Shown one piece after another: positions 24,201-39,200 of a stretch of DNA of 64,000 nt. The stretch is taken from positions 806,001 through 870,000 of the forward strand of contig QVOM02000103.1 of NCBI GenBank assembly GCA_003586115.2, in the 5' to 3' direction. This stretch comes from Salvator merianae (Eukaryota; Chordata; Lepidosauria; Squamata; Teiidae). The notes beneath the pieces were generated by a model. That model was not told the DNA's origin. It was given only the letters and a program-made list of their open reading frames with translations, and made no database searches. The position numbers were made by a program, and so were the translations under genes. How positions within the stretch are numbered: position 1 is the first letter of the stretch; the number at the start of each line of letters is the position of its first letter.

Positions 24201-27200
24201 CGCTGCTATATTTCATTGCTCTCCACACCTTGCAAATCACGAACACAAAACTAAACCCCTGGCTACCATTATGAGGTGGCTGGGGGGTGCAGGGGGGCAT
24301 TCAACGAGATACTCTGATCTTGTTTACTGGTACTGGTACTGGTTCAGTGTGTGAATCAAACCCCAATTTTCTAGGTAATGTACAGCACTAGAGCTTATAT
24401 CAGTTAACATAAACTTTACTGGAGGTTATACTTGTCTCATTATAGCCCCAAATCTTATGAACCCTTGGGGTTTTAAAAAAGAAATCCCACAGTCACGGCT
24501 AATAATTTTCTTCTGATCTTATATGCTTCAGGGATCTCAAAATCACCAGAGCCCCAACTCAGTGCTAAAATCATGACCAAAGAAGGTCCAATGTTAAGCC
24601 TTCAGTACCTCTAGCTGAATGGTCCTCGGATTGGATGAAGTGCATCATTTCAAAGAAAGAAATAATGTACTAGAATGAAGCTACTTGAGTGCTGACCAGC
24701 AGTCTATTAAGATTAATTAACAAATCTTCAAGCAGCACACTTATCACAAAAATACCAGAATCACTTCAAAATCGTGATACTTGTGTACAAAGTCCCTAAC
24801 AGGTTAGGATTCAGGTATTTGTGGTGTATGGTGTAAGAGCATGTGACAATACTTCAGTTTTACTTTTTCTCATGTGGATTAAATAAGCTCCAAGAATATT
24901 TCTGCCTTTTGAGGGAAGGGCAGAATTCTGTTGCTCATTTGCATTGATTCTGTACTGCTATTCCTTGTCACAAATAAAAAGCTGTTGTTGATCATTTAGA
25001 TTAATTTATTGAAAGATTTTAAACTGCAGTATAGTTGCTGTTATTGCTTGCTGCTCTGTATGAACAGCAATCAATGAGTAACTGAGATATGCATATTTGG
25101 GCATTTTTGTACAAATATCATAAAGTTACATTTGTGCCTGATGTAATTCTGAGCATTCACAGTAAGGCATAGTTTACAGGCATTTTACTTTACTGGTTAT
25201 TCTAGTTCTTACAATTGTTACTATATGCAATTATATAGAAATATGAGGAACATAGTATATTGGCTTAAACTTACAGAAGGATGAGAAGAGATGGAATGAA
25301 GTCTGAAGAAATAGCGCACATATATTTCACGAAATATCTGATACAACTTAGAAGGTTCATTATAAAGAAAACAAAGAGGAGCAACTGAAAGCATAAAAAG
25401 ACATAAGTTCTCTTACTACAGTAAAGTTCTAAAATGGGTCAATAACATAAATGCATTAAAAAGAAAATAAATGCTGTATATGCTGCAGAATCACAACCCT
25501 ACATAGAGCTTTAACTAAGGACAGTAAATGTGCAGATGCAGCCATATCTCTATCCCTCTCTTTAGATTCAAACACTGCCTTTTATTGGTATTCCAAAGAG
25601 ATATGGATCAATCCATATATCATTGCCTTGTAAGTGAAAGTCTCACAATTGAGTCTCATGGACTTGAGATTACCAGTTCCTGACAATGATATTTTTCTGA
25701 GTTTCCAAACAATAATGGAATTAGCCTACTTGGAACTTTTGGATATTAAAAACCACCTTCATAGGGACTCAGCTTCACTGTAAAGCCGTATTCCAAGAAG
25801 ATCAAGTCTTATGGAACAAATTCTTCTGATGATGATAATGCAGGAATCCTGTTTGCTGGTACCATCTGTCAAACGACTAGTACTTAAGTCAACAAACTAC
25901 CCAAGCCTATTTCAAACTTTCAAAAACTATAATAATGGCAAAGACAGATGTAGATAGCCCTCTACAGAAGGGATGTTCAATAAGAACTCAATTTTTTTCT
26001 TGATACAGTACTATTCTCAAGAAAAAACATAGGGCCTGGTATACTGAAACAAGCTGCTTACTAGTACTCTTCTTCCCCACGGGACTAGTTCCATTCTGTT
26101 CCAGAACGGTCCTAAGGGCTACTTATCCTGATGTAGCAGTGGATCTGTTTAAAGAGGTCCACAATTGTTCCAACAACATCTGTCCTGTTCCAGGCACTGG
26201 GGCTTCAGCATGCCGCAGTCCCATCCTCGAGGCTTGCATAAGCTTCGAAAATGGGGCTGCAGAGTTCTCCATTGTTCCTTATGCAGTCTTCGAAGACAGG
26301 TTCAAAATTCCAATATGGAGGTAGTTCAGCTGTGCCCTTGCACACCAAAAGTGACATTGGAGTGACAGGGATATGGACCAATTGCAGGGAAGAGTGGGTG
26401 GTGCTTGCGACAGTAGTACGCTTGACCTGGAATGAAACAGGGAAGGCACATCTGTATTGCTGCCGACGTTGGACAGAAACAACAGCATCCCAGGCCTCTC
26501 AATGGGCTTTGACTGACACAGGATGAAGTGGACTAGCTAAACTGCTCCAAGGAAAGTAATTAATTATGTTCCAAGAGGACTGACTCCATGAATGCTTTCA
26601 GCATATGGCTGGGGCATACTGCTTCAACCAGACTACTTAAATTTTCAGTTTACACCTACACAATTGCTGGAGTGACATCTGTTGAAGACCACCTAAGAAC
26701 CTTCTGTTTTTTACCCTGATTTCATGCCCTTTATATTAAAAGACTGTGTGTATGAGAAACAAAGTACAAGGCAGAAGAATACAAAGATGTGTTGAACTGC
26801 TCAAAGGTGTGTGTGTCTTTGTGTAAGAATCTCTCCCCTGCAAGTCTGCAGGGCTGCACGGGACACGTGATGATATGATTATGTCATTATAGGGCCCATT
26901 CCCCCTTTTCTTCTTGTAGAGACACAGACTTGCAGAGAAGAGATTCTCAGAATCCTCCTACTTTTGGGCAGTTTGAATATTAGAAACTGCAGATTAATAC
27001 AACTATAAATTCTTGGATGTGTCATTCTGGGGTCTGCTGTGTTGCTTTCCTAAAATTGCACACCTGCATGTACCATACAGGTTTAAGAGCCATGTGGCTA
27101 GTTTGTCACAGTAAGAACAGGCTGCTGTGCTAGACTAGACCAAGTCTGTGTCTTTGAATTCTTCTGCCTTGTACTCTTATGCTCACATTCTCCAAGATTA

Positions 27201-30200
27201 TCTCACCTAGATATTAATCAGCATTATATCTTAAATTCTGTCAATATCAACACATATATCACTTGATCTGTACACATATGATTTTAAAGTTTGACTGAAT
27301 ATATTATTAGTATGAGTACTTGTTACTGTTGGTAAAAATGGCTACCCACCTGGTTAATAAGTGTGACAGCTTAAATTAAGGACATGGTAGCCTTCAGATG
27401 CTACTGGACTCCAGTTTCTAACATCCCTGACTAATGTTTATGCTTGTTGGGACTGCTAGAAGTTGGAATCTAGCTACATTTAAACAGCCACAGGTTTTGC
27501 AATCAAACACAAAGTGACTTTGAAACTATTTTGAAAGAATGCAAATATAAAGCTACTTGGAAATCACTAAATCATTACTTTTTTTTTTTTTTTTTTTTTG
27601 GCCAACCCTAGATTAAAAATAGCAATGTTTGAGATATCTGGGGAAAACATCCCTTCATCCTGGCAGAGGTAAACAGGAGCAGGGGGAGCAGCCCTAAAAG
27701 CTAAGAACAGGACAAGAGAACCCCAGGCTGCACTTTCTCTGATAGTCATTGGTTCAGACTAAAGGAGGGTCAATATGGTATCCAGGGGCATGCATCTCCT
27801 CCTGCATAGGTTGCTGGCATCAATCCCATTTAACCAAACAAAAGCTACATAATAAGAACAAAAAACACTCCAAAAACATAAAATATAAGCCAACTTCCTT
27901 AGCCAATTAGTCAACTCACTTGTAGTTCTGATATTCATATTGAAGAATCACTTACCATACATTGAAAAGCCATGAAATGGGATAACACCTATAAAAGAAC
28001 GATATTCCATTTGAGTAACTGTTACTATTATTCATGATTTTCTTGCTTTGTGCTTTGTTAAAAAGACCAGTTTCATTTCCACAAAACACTTCAGAGTTCT
28101 ATTCTTCCCATATACATGGAACGTTTCTTTAATTTCAGGGACTTCGATTAACTTAATTACTGACCCACCAAATTTATGGTGGGCTACCACACCTTTATAG
28201 TTGGCAGTAAACGTACTTCTATAAATCTTTTCCTTTTCCTAACTGCAATAGAAAAGAAAAGGTGGGAGAGGAAGATGCATTCAACAATATGCCTGGACAT
28301 ATTGATTTTAAATCTGTTGTTTGTTTTTAATCTTTTTATGAATTTCTGGTTGCAAGCTACCCAAAAATATTTTTGGTTACTGAGCAGCTGATAGAAATTT
28401 AGCAAATAAATATATAAATAATCTGGCAGACTTAACTTATGAGCTATATTTAATTAAATGGGTCACTGATGCTGCATGATTACTTAGACCAGTGGCTAAG
28501 TAAACATATTTTGTATTTCAGTATAAGTGATTTTTTTAAAAAAATCATCTTCTATAACATAGAGTTCAACTTTGAAGTCATTAAGGACTTTCTGCCTTTT
28601 GTGCAAATGAAGGGGGCAGTAAAGGATCTTGTTTAATATAGGGAAATGCCTTCTCTTTTACAATCAGGTAAGTACAACCTTTATCTAACAAGGAAATTCT
28701 GGTAGGCTGCTTTCAAACATGAAAGAAGCAGGAAGCTTCTAAACTTCCCTGTTGATCAAGCTTTTCAGAGGTTGAAACTTAACTCAAAATAGTGAAAGTT
28801 AACATTTACAGTAATTAAATAAGGAAGAAAGTGGGAATAGAGGAAGCTGCAGTGAAACTTTGAGAAGGTTTTCTCTTATAATGTCTTTGAACAACTAAAT
28901 CTTAAGGCTTCTCAGAAAGAGGTGTAATGGCAGACATCCAATTGGACACCAATTTCCTTTTAACTCCTTCTTGTTCTCACAGGTACACAGACAGAGAGAG
29001 CATGTATTCAGGCTTTCTAGATAACCTAATTCTTCTATCATGGGTGAGGGGACTGCATATTATGAACATATAATGTACATATATGTACACATATTGCCCT
29101 TTATAAAACATTATGTTTATTTTCAACTACAGTGAAGTAAACTAAAATATGTTTAGCCTCAATTTAATATAACCATTGTAAGTTCTTAAAATAATTCAAT
29201 CCGTATTGTTTTATCAGTCTGATATTTTCTACATTCTTGTTTTCTTTATATTTTCTATATTATTTTTACTCTTTGCAGCTTATTTTCAACATAATCATAA
29301 TATTTATTAGCTATTCTTGAATTACTTATATTCACATAAAGATTTTAATTTGTTTTAGTTACTGAAACTAAACTTCTAAACTTGACTTTCCCTTTTTCCT
29401 ATTCTTGACTTCATTTCTGAGCAGAGGTGACCAAGCTATAGCCCTTTAAACAGTATTGAATTACAACTTTTAAGAGCCCCAGTCAGTTTAGCAAGGAATG
29501 GTAGAAGTTGCAACACAACAAGTCTAGACCACTTTTCGCCAAGGTTACTCTGGCTCCAGTTAATAAATCTTTCCAAGAGAACTTCCTCAAATTTAACCTA
29601 ATAGCCACACTCCTGATAAAATTCTATAACAAGGCCTCCTGAGGAGTTTTCAGGAGAAGTAGTATTGGGTATATACTGACCTTTAACAACAACAGCATAA
29701 TACAGTAAACTTTTATCATTTGAATATTCCTCCAATTTAAATATAAAGGAATACGCACAAAAATAAAATTGTAGTAAAATCACACTTTCAATAAGTTATA
29801 CTAATAAAATAAAATATATTTTATCATAAAGAAACATTCTGTATTATACCAGGTTCCAACTTCCATGACAGATAAGTGAGAACCAGGGTTATCTGAACAA
29901 ACAAAACGTAAAGTCTGAGAAATATGACATCACACAAATCCTCACCCAACTACGTGAAGGATCCTTAAAGTAGAATTATTCATGCAAAAAAAAGAGAGGG
30001 GTAGGTAAAAAAAAAAATCTTTTGGAAAATGAGCATAAAGTCCTAGACAAACATTTTCAGAAAATTTCTTCTGTTTCTGGGAAGGCAATGACCTTAAAGC
30101 AGAGACAAATATGCTAACTTTTGCCTTTTAAATTAACATAAGTACAGTATAGGAGGATAATATGAAGAGGTATGAATTGGTTATAGGCTGTGTCCTCCAC

Positions 30201-33200
30201 AAAGACATCTCCATCTCATCAGGAGAAAACTGATCAGGATAAATTTGACCATCCTAATTCTCTGACAAGTTCTCATAGTTTTTTCTTTGCACAGAACTTC
30301 TCTTCAAGTTTCAATGTACATATATGTTTTAAATGGATCAATGACACCTTGTAGAACACTGTAGTTTAATTCCTGCAAACCTACATCAGTGCAAAATCAT
30401 GTTATGCAAGGAAATGCCAACATTGCAAAACCAGGAGGTAGGAGAACTGCAAGAGGCCAAGTCCACCAATCTAAGTAAATGGTGTTACGAATTGAATATA
30501 TAGTCTAGCCATGCAAGACAATAGCACCACAGATTTCTGGACTTATGTTAAACATGGGAAGTCACATTTGACCAACAGCATTACAGCAAAGCTACGGTAC
30601 AAAAAATCATGTTTTATGATGGATAACCATACTACCCTTTGTTAGGAATCCCTAGGCATCCTTCAATAATATAATCAGCATAGTAAAACTCTTTTAAAAC
30701 ATGTACAGGAGTTCATATGTACAAAAGGTCTCAGTTTCATAAGAATTGGTAACAGTGGGTCACACTACCTTTCTAGTACATTTACTTTTTGTCACAATAA
30801 GATTAACACAATGCTAGAAAGCCAACTGCAAAATTCAAGTCTTCTAAGAATCAACAAAAAGTCTGAAGAAACTTAAGAACTGAGTCTGCAGACCTCAGTG
30901 GGGAGACAAACTTTAAATGTGTTTCTCAGAAAATCAAAGCCAAGAAACTTCCATATATTCAACTAGTGATGACCAAGGACTCTTTTTACTGTTATTCTGC
31001 AGCATCAGCAAACATTTCTTCAAAAAGAGCTTGAATATGTACTATCTATGATATGACTGTATTCTTGAAGGTTTTTAGATAAGTGTCCCAGCTGCATTGA
31101 GATCTGAGTGAGATAACGTTGGAAATGACCTTTAAAGCCCTTCAGGATTCAGCATCCATCTACAGGACTGCCTCTCCCAGCCAAATAGGACCTGATCTGT
31201 GAGGAGTTCACAACAAGGCCTCTTGAAGTCCCTTCCCACACGTAACAGAAAGAGCCCTAGCCAGAAAGAGAGACTTTTCAGCTGCAGCCCGTGTACTGGG
31301 GAATGAGAAGTCTATTGGCATAGTTGCTTGCAATATTGCACAGCACGTGCAATTCTTTACTGTGAATGAAGGAGAATTTGTTCATCAGTGACTTCAATAA
31401 ATTCAACAGCTTTAGAAAGAAGTCAGTTGCCAGCATTCTAGTGCTTGAATAAATATGGTGGAGCAACTCTGGGACCCCCAATTAAGACTTCATCTCCATG
31501 TCAAAACGGAGGAAGCTTAGTAATAGGTCCATGGGGAAGGTGCCATAATTCCCACTGAAAAGTATGCCTCTTTGTCTCCACTTCTGAGCAGGAAGGTTTC
31601 ATTTTCAACGGTGATCATGGTGGCCAGTAAAATCACATAAGGTGCTTTCTGCCACCATAAGTGCAAACATTGCAGTAGAAGGCATGTTACTGGGTGGCTC
31701 CAATGATAAATGGAGACTCTGACTAAGTCTACTTTTAGAGCAGAAACAGGATGGGTAGTAATCATATGCTCATTTCTTTACCAAGGGTAGTCTGGCTACA
31801 GGCAAGACAAATATTATTCTTCTGATGATATGATACATTTACCAGTAAGACTAAACACTTTGTTGATCAGGTCTTCACACAGCCTTTACCACTAATTCTT
31901 CAACTTGAACTTTAAAATCTAGTTAAGCTATTGACAGGGCTTTTATATATTTAGGAGGAAGGTCCTACTGTTATCCAGTTTAAAGGCAAAAAAAATACCA
32001 CTAAAGTACCTCTTCAGGTTGATCATGAACATCAGTGTGAATGCAACTTCTTTACCTTTACTATAATTTCCTATACAAACAGCTTCTGGACTACAAGAGA
32101 ACAAAACAAAACTAACACTAAATACTAGAAAAGCTTCAGAACATATTCAAGACAGCTGTATGATTTAAGCACACCAAAATAATACAAAGTCTATTAGTAA
32201 ATGCTTTCAAATCTTCAAGGACAGAAATGGGGGGGACCCTTCCAAATAGTTCAAGTAAATAATAAAATATTTATACAGGAGTATTAATCACAAATATGAA
32301 TGCAGTTTCCCCTTTTCCCACTAGAGGAGGCAACAGTATAACATATTTACCATTAGGTGGATAAAAAACAGCATATTCTTCCATTCCAAGTTTCCCTGTG
32401 AAAAATACAAGATAACAAAAAATAATATGTAGAAGACTGATTGTTCCAAACTTAATTTGTAGATATGACACAAACACCTGGAGGTTAAACAGATGGTGTA
32501 ATTTGTTAAGAGATACAGAATGACTCAATCTCCAAAATAATCAAGAAGAAAAAAAAAAGCATCTAATATTTTAAAACAGGTAATATACAACATTTCACAA
32601 GCAAATACCCACCAACAATATATGCATATATTTTAAATGATGGATGTTTTGAGGCAAAATTGTATGAAACAATCTACCAGTTCTTGAGTTAAAGTTCTCT
32701 ACAGAATTCCTTGCAGTTTTTAATGGGGTGGTTTAGAAATATGACTGTAAAATTTTTACATGCTGTAAGCGTAGTAATATTCATAAATTTCACCCAATTT
32801 CAGTATAATGGATTTTAAATGACTGAAAGAGAGCACAATGCTGTAGAAAAAAATTAAAAAAGAATTACAGAAAAGATGCAGATGTGAAAGTAGAATAAAC
32901 AGAAAAATATTTTATTTTTCATTTTTCAGCTAGGCCTTACAACAAGGTCTTTTTAACTTCATTATGTATATAAACATCTCATCCAGTTAGCCCATCAAGA
33001 ATGATATAATACTCATGGGTAAAATACTGTATGATTTGTAGAGCAAAATTATCACCTACTTCATCACTGTTCTATCAGTGACAACATTCATTGTTTTGTT
33101 TCTTTCTGTTAGATGTGTAATAGATTTTTCACTCCATGTAAAGAATTGGAGAGTCAATGGCTAAGGACATCACGGCGATTTCTTTTAGATAACTGCTAAC

Positions 33201-36200
33201 CCAAGAACTGGAAAATTATTTTCTGCCCTCATCCCAAAACTTGCAAATGTGATGTAGCAAAGAGAACTGCCATGAAATTTGTTCCAAGCACTTTTTAAAG
33301 TTCCTCTCACAGACCTATGTACCTCAGGTCACTTTTCCAATTTAAAAGTAGTAAAAGATTTGTATCTGGGAAACAGACAAGGAACATAATGTTAACTATC
33401 CAATCTTTGTAGCAATTCCCACTCAAAGTAGATGCTGACACTGATGATTTTAAGTTAAAAAATGCAAAAGATCCTTGTCACAGATTTCTTATATCATATC
33501 TACTTTGGCACTCAATATTTGAGAATTCAAAGGCATAGCCGTGTTAGTCTGGATCAGTAAGCAAGAGGGTCTAGTAGCACTTTAGAGACTAGCAGAGAGA
33601 AACAAGTTGGTAGTTCTCTCTGTTAGTCTCTAAGGCACGGGTGGCAAACACAAGACCCGCGGGCCGAATGTGGCCCTCCACCTTGTTTTATCTGGCCTGG
33701 AACCTTGTTTCTACCCGGCAGCAGCACCGAGCTCCTTGCCCCTATAGTGTGTCTGGGAGAAAGAGAAGCGCGTGGTTTGGGGTTTGCTCTCGTTTGACAG
33801 CAGGGGGCACCTTCAGGCCTGCGGCTCCAGCTCTCCTCGGGGCTTTGGGAGGGAGCGGCTTGGCTTGGAATTGGAAGCGAACAACTGGGAAGAGAGAAAG
33901 GGAGCCACTTTGGAGTTGGCAGCGGTGCATTATGGAGGAGTGGCTGCCACCATTGGTGGTGGTACAATCGGTGCCAGCCCAGTGCCTAGGAGTGGCTGCG
34001 GCTGGTGGGAGCAACGATCACCCTGCAAGTTCCTCTTCACTTGGGTTCGCCAAGTAAAGCACACGTCGGAGGAAAAGGAGAGGTGGCGAGGAGGCACCTT
34101 AGGGAGCCGCTTTTTACTTGCAAAGGGATCCGCTTCTGTTCCCCATTTGCCTCCGATACAACCCATGCAGACCGGGATTTGACGCTTCCCTCGCCTCTCC
34201 TTAGCAGGCCAAATCCCGCAGGTCTTTTGGTTTGCTTTCTTCAAAGAAACTGGTCCCTTTTGCCCCTGTCCTTAATCTCTCCGAGGCTTTCTCCCTCTCT
34301 TCCCCTGGATCGCAACCCTTTGAGGCTCTCCTCCGCTTTTGCTACCCACCCCCCACAGATCCTTTGCAAAGCTTGCCTCCGGGGCACTTTCACTACTGGT
34401 TCACTATTTCAGCCCCTTTCCGTCTTTTATTTACCATTACAGAGCCGCCCCCCTCGCTTTTCTCTTGAGCTCTTCTCTATGATCTCTCTCCCTCCCGGTT
34501 TCCTTCAGCAACTTGCCCCTTTTTAATTCCACCCCTTCCTTCCCTTTCTTCTTCCAAATCTGCCCTCGGTTTTCCTCACCCATCACCACCATTTAGTTTT
34601 TTTTCAGGGGATGCTGATACGTGTGGAGGGGTGTTGGAAATGTGGAAATTGCAGGGATGTGAAACTGTCAGATTTGCAAGGGGAAAGAGAAATTATCACT
34701 AAGGGTGCGGCAGGGGTGCTCTAGAAATCCTGCTTCCCTCACCCAATTGTTTCTCCCGTTCAGGGCAACTTGCGGCATCATTTTTGAAAAGTCCCTTATG
34801 GAGTGAGGGCGCTTTGTACGCGTCCGTCTGCCATCACCTGTCTGAACTGGCTACAGATTCCAAGCAGGCCTGGCAAACAGGTGTTTTGCCAGGGTGTGGG
34901 CTGTCAAGCAGACCTGAAATTATGAAGTGGAGGTGCAGGGTTTGTGCAAAACAGCTGAGTACTGGGCATGCCCCATCACGCCAGGCAAAAAAGGTGATGC
35001 TTGTTTCAGCGCATGTTCTGGTTTGCATCCAACAGCTGGAGCTTGTGGATGCTTAATCTCTCCATGGTTTGGCCCTTCCTTACATGGTGGCTAGGTGCTA
35101 CCCTGAAGACATGATGTTTCGGATAGGTGAGGGGTAGGTGGGCTCCAGATTATTTCCTCTTAAGCAAACTCCCATGTAATGTGCTGTGTACAAAAAAAGT
35201 AAAATGAGTTGAGATGATTATTTTTCCCAAAATTATATACTGTACCTCCTTCCTGGTATGTTAGTTTTATGCTGCCTGCACTGGACTCTGTTGAAAGCTG
35301 ATTTGCACGCCTTTCTTCCCACATTTATTTCTTTTTATACTTTTCAAGTTTAACTCTTTAAAGCCCAAGGATATTTACAGATACTTACAGAGAAAGAAGC
35401 ACAACTATCCAGCCACCCACGCAAAAATCTATAATACTAGGCATTATCTAAATGTAACTACTCCTTAACAGCTCGCTTTACTGTTAATGAGTAGTTACAT
35501 TTATACAGTCCTAAAATTACATTTGGCCCTTTGAAGGCAACCGTGAGGCTGATGTGGCCCCCGGTGAAAATGAGTTTGACACCGCTAAGGTGTTACTAAA
35601 CCACCCTTGCTTACTGATCCAGACCAATCTTGCTAAATATGGGAGAAATCATTGATAAATTTATAAGGAAGCCAGCTCATCTAGTGTCTTCTCTCTTGCA
35701 GATTAAATATAGGACCTGAACCTCTCTCAAATGAAGCATTTAGAGAAGGATGCCATATGGATCAGTGGTCCTCAAACCTGAGCCTCCAGATGTTGCTAAA
35801 CTACCAGTCTCAACATTCTTTGTCTTGATGGCAGGGACTGGGGCTGCTGGAAACTGGAGGCCAACAACATCTGGAGGCCAAAGCTTGAGAACCACTGATA
35901 TAGATCAAAAATCAATGCAGGATGAAAGTGTTTAACACATTAACTCCCTAATCAGATTTATCCTAAAACCCTTCAAACCATTTTCAAAATGAATCTGAGA
36001 TTCTACATCACATCTGCCTGAGCCTGGACTAGAACAAGAAGGGGATGAGTTAGTAAAGGCTAGTTGTGCATATCCCATTCACTATATTTTCAGCTCATCA
36101 GCTCAGTTGATGCATGAAGGCATCAAGTGGAATAGACCACAATCTGTATGACACTGATGCCTGTTTCACTCTTCCTGAGTACCAGGAAGAAATTTTACAA

Positions 36201-39200
36201 CTCTGGTGAAGTCTTCATAACCTACCTTTAACATCAGAAGCATACTGCAGCTTTACATCTCACAAAGCCTTAATACACACACATATATACACATACTTCT
36301 TAGTTTCATATTCAGATGGAATATGACAGCGCAGGATTTAATCCCACTAAAATTAAACTTTTTGAAGAATTCAGTTGACTAAACACTTCCATGCTTACTT
36401 CCATTTGAAATGATTTGAAACATGAAAACATTTTACTTGAAACCACTGTACTAGAATGAATCCCACGTTATACACAGAAATATTACTTGACTCTAACTAC
36501 TATTGAACATCAATATGCTTATGTGAATTTTTTTAAAGGGGCTCTTTTTCCTCTCTGAGTTAAATTAAGGAAGAATAGATACTGCTATTCAGGCAAAAAA
36601 AATAAAAGGTAGTTTTGATTGCTTTTAAAATCTTAATGTCATAGCAGAACGAAAATATTCCTGTTCTATTTCATCCTCTACGTGCCTTTTTACTTGACAG
36701 TACTGCATAAAACCATTAATTTGCATTATGCTTTGCAGTGAAACCTCTAATATAAGATTTGAAAAATCTATATTACAAAATATAATTCCCTGTTAGTGTC
36801 TTTAAAAAGCAATAGCACTATTTGTGATCTTTAAGCCACATATGATGCCCCTTGCATATACACACAAAGGATGAAACATTTATTTGTCTAGGAAACACCT
36901 ATTTGTAGATTGCAAACTTTTATGTTAAGAATAATTAGCAAAATCCTTCCAATTGCAACCTTGATAACTACACTGCATAAAGAAAAGTGGAGGTAGGGGA
37001 AATCCTGAAAAACAAGTTTGGAGTACACATAATGTGTATATTTGTGACCCAGCATACTTATCATCCATATACTGTGGCCTATCACTAGCTCCACAGGGCC
37101 CTGTTGTTTTTGCTCGTGACAGTGTTAGAAGGTTTGGGCTGAGCCATAACTACTTACATAGTATAATCTTAAGAATCAGTACAGGGAAATTTCAGTTATA
37201 ACTCAATACTCACGAGCAGATACGGGTCACTGATCATTAATATTTATTTGTACTTTCAATAAAGCTGGTTCTTTACCTCGAATGTAGGATTTAGGTGGAG
37301 TAGCACTATTGTATGAGAAATGTTGCAGTACTGAAGTATCTCGGGAAAAACAAAGCAATACCTGCAAAACAATAATATAAAAATCTTTAGGAAATGTTTA
37401 GTGTATAAAATCACAAATACATGATGAAAAAGAGCAAAATGTGCATTTTCTATCTGTTTTATTTGCTCTGCGTATGGAAGTGAGCAAAAGTTTATGAACC
37501 CTTTGGAATTACCTGGATTTCTGCATGAATGGATCCTAAAATGTGATATAATCTTCATCTAAGTCTTATTTAAGACAATGAAGTCTTATTTAACAGGAAA
37601 CAGATATAACATTTTTACAGTGTCATATCTTTATTGAACAAATGGTCTAAACAATCAAGGTCAATGGTGAAAAAACTTTGTAAACCTTTATACTTAGTAA
37701 ATAGTAATAATCCTAACTAAATGCTTTTGAACTCTTCTGATCAGACCTGCACAGTGGTTAGGAGATCTTTTGGCCCATTCCTCTGTAAAAACTGTTTCAG
37801 TTTATGTATATATTTGGTAAGTCTGCTTTGAACAAACTGCTTAAGATCATGCCACAGCATTTCTATGGGACTGAGATCAGGACCTTAAAATATGGAATTT
37901 GTTTGAGCCAGTCTGCTGTTGATTTCTTCCTGTGTTTTGGATCACTGTCATGTTATATGACCCAATCTCTTTTTGATCACAAAGACTTCTTGATATTCTG
38001 CTGTAAAATTTCCTGACTAGAAGCCATGTAGGACCTGAGGTAGCAAAGCAACCCCAAACTATTATACTCCCTCACTAGGTTCACAGTTGGGATGATGTTC
38101 TGGTATTGGTATGTAGTATCTTGTTTATGTCATGTATATTTACCAAAAGCTTCAAATTTTGTCTCACCTGCCTATAGAACATTGTGACAATTGTTGCACT
38201 AGTACTGTGAAACATCCGGTAGTCTTTAGAAAACTTGAAACAGGCAGCAATGTTTTTGTTTTGGAGAGCAGTGGTTTCTTCCCATGATAAAGATATACCG
38301 GCACTGTATAAAATGATGTGTGTTGTTTATTAAATAATACTTACTTTATTAGCAAGACTTAGACAAAGATTATATCATATCATAAGAATAATTCATGGAG
38401 GAATCCAGATAATTCCAAAGAGTCCACAATTGTTTTTCACAACTATAAAAATGTAAGTAAATGCATTTATTAGATTGATATTTTCAATAATTGCACTGGA
38501 TAGTTCAAGAAAGAGGATCCAAGCACATGAATTTTCCTGCAGAATGAAAACTGATGCTCAGATCTGAAGCTAAATACATATTATTAATTTTTTTGTATTT
38601 ATTGGTATCTTGTCTTCAAACTGAGAGTTCTTAGGGCTGTGAATAATAATCGTACACATATTCAAAACATAACCCCCCAGTTACTCCATAGATGCATCTT
38701 AACCCAATGCCTTGCACAGGAACAGCGGAGGCCAATCCTATGTTCTGGGTGTCATAAGAGGAAGGTTCTGCTCCACAGAGTCACACTACAAACCCATGAT
38801 GAACAGAACTTTGAACAGGGCCCTTCCTACAGACTTTAAGCAATGAGCCAGCATATAGGAGATGTGATCTTTTTAAAACAAAAACAAAAATCCTCTTATT
38901 TTTCTGGCAAAACAGGCTATAACATATGAGATCTATGTTCAGGTCATCTGGTTTATTTTACCTAAATACAGCAACATGTTCAAATTGGACTACGGCAACA
39001 ACACATGGAAGAAAGGTGACTCCTTTCTCTCCCCACTATTCCCCCAATTTAGATTTTTTTATCTCTTCCTGAGGGGCACATATCAACACTCATATACCCC
39101 TGTTATCTGTCAAGCTGGAGAAAACATCCAGGTGCATACAAAATTAATTACTAGGATTGCTTCCCTTCCTCTAAAAAAACTGAACAAAAGAACTTGTCTT

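Noticed and set aside
33640..34600. Open frames of 104 to 173 codons in a GC-rich block
   Set aside because: They overlap in several frames on both strands, are rich in Pro/Ser/Leu from composition, and lie inside the hAT element without transposase motifs.
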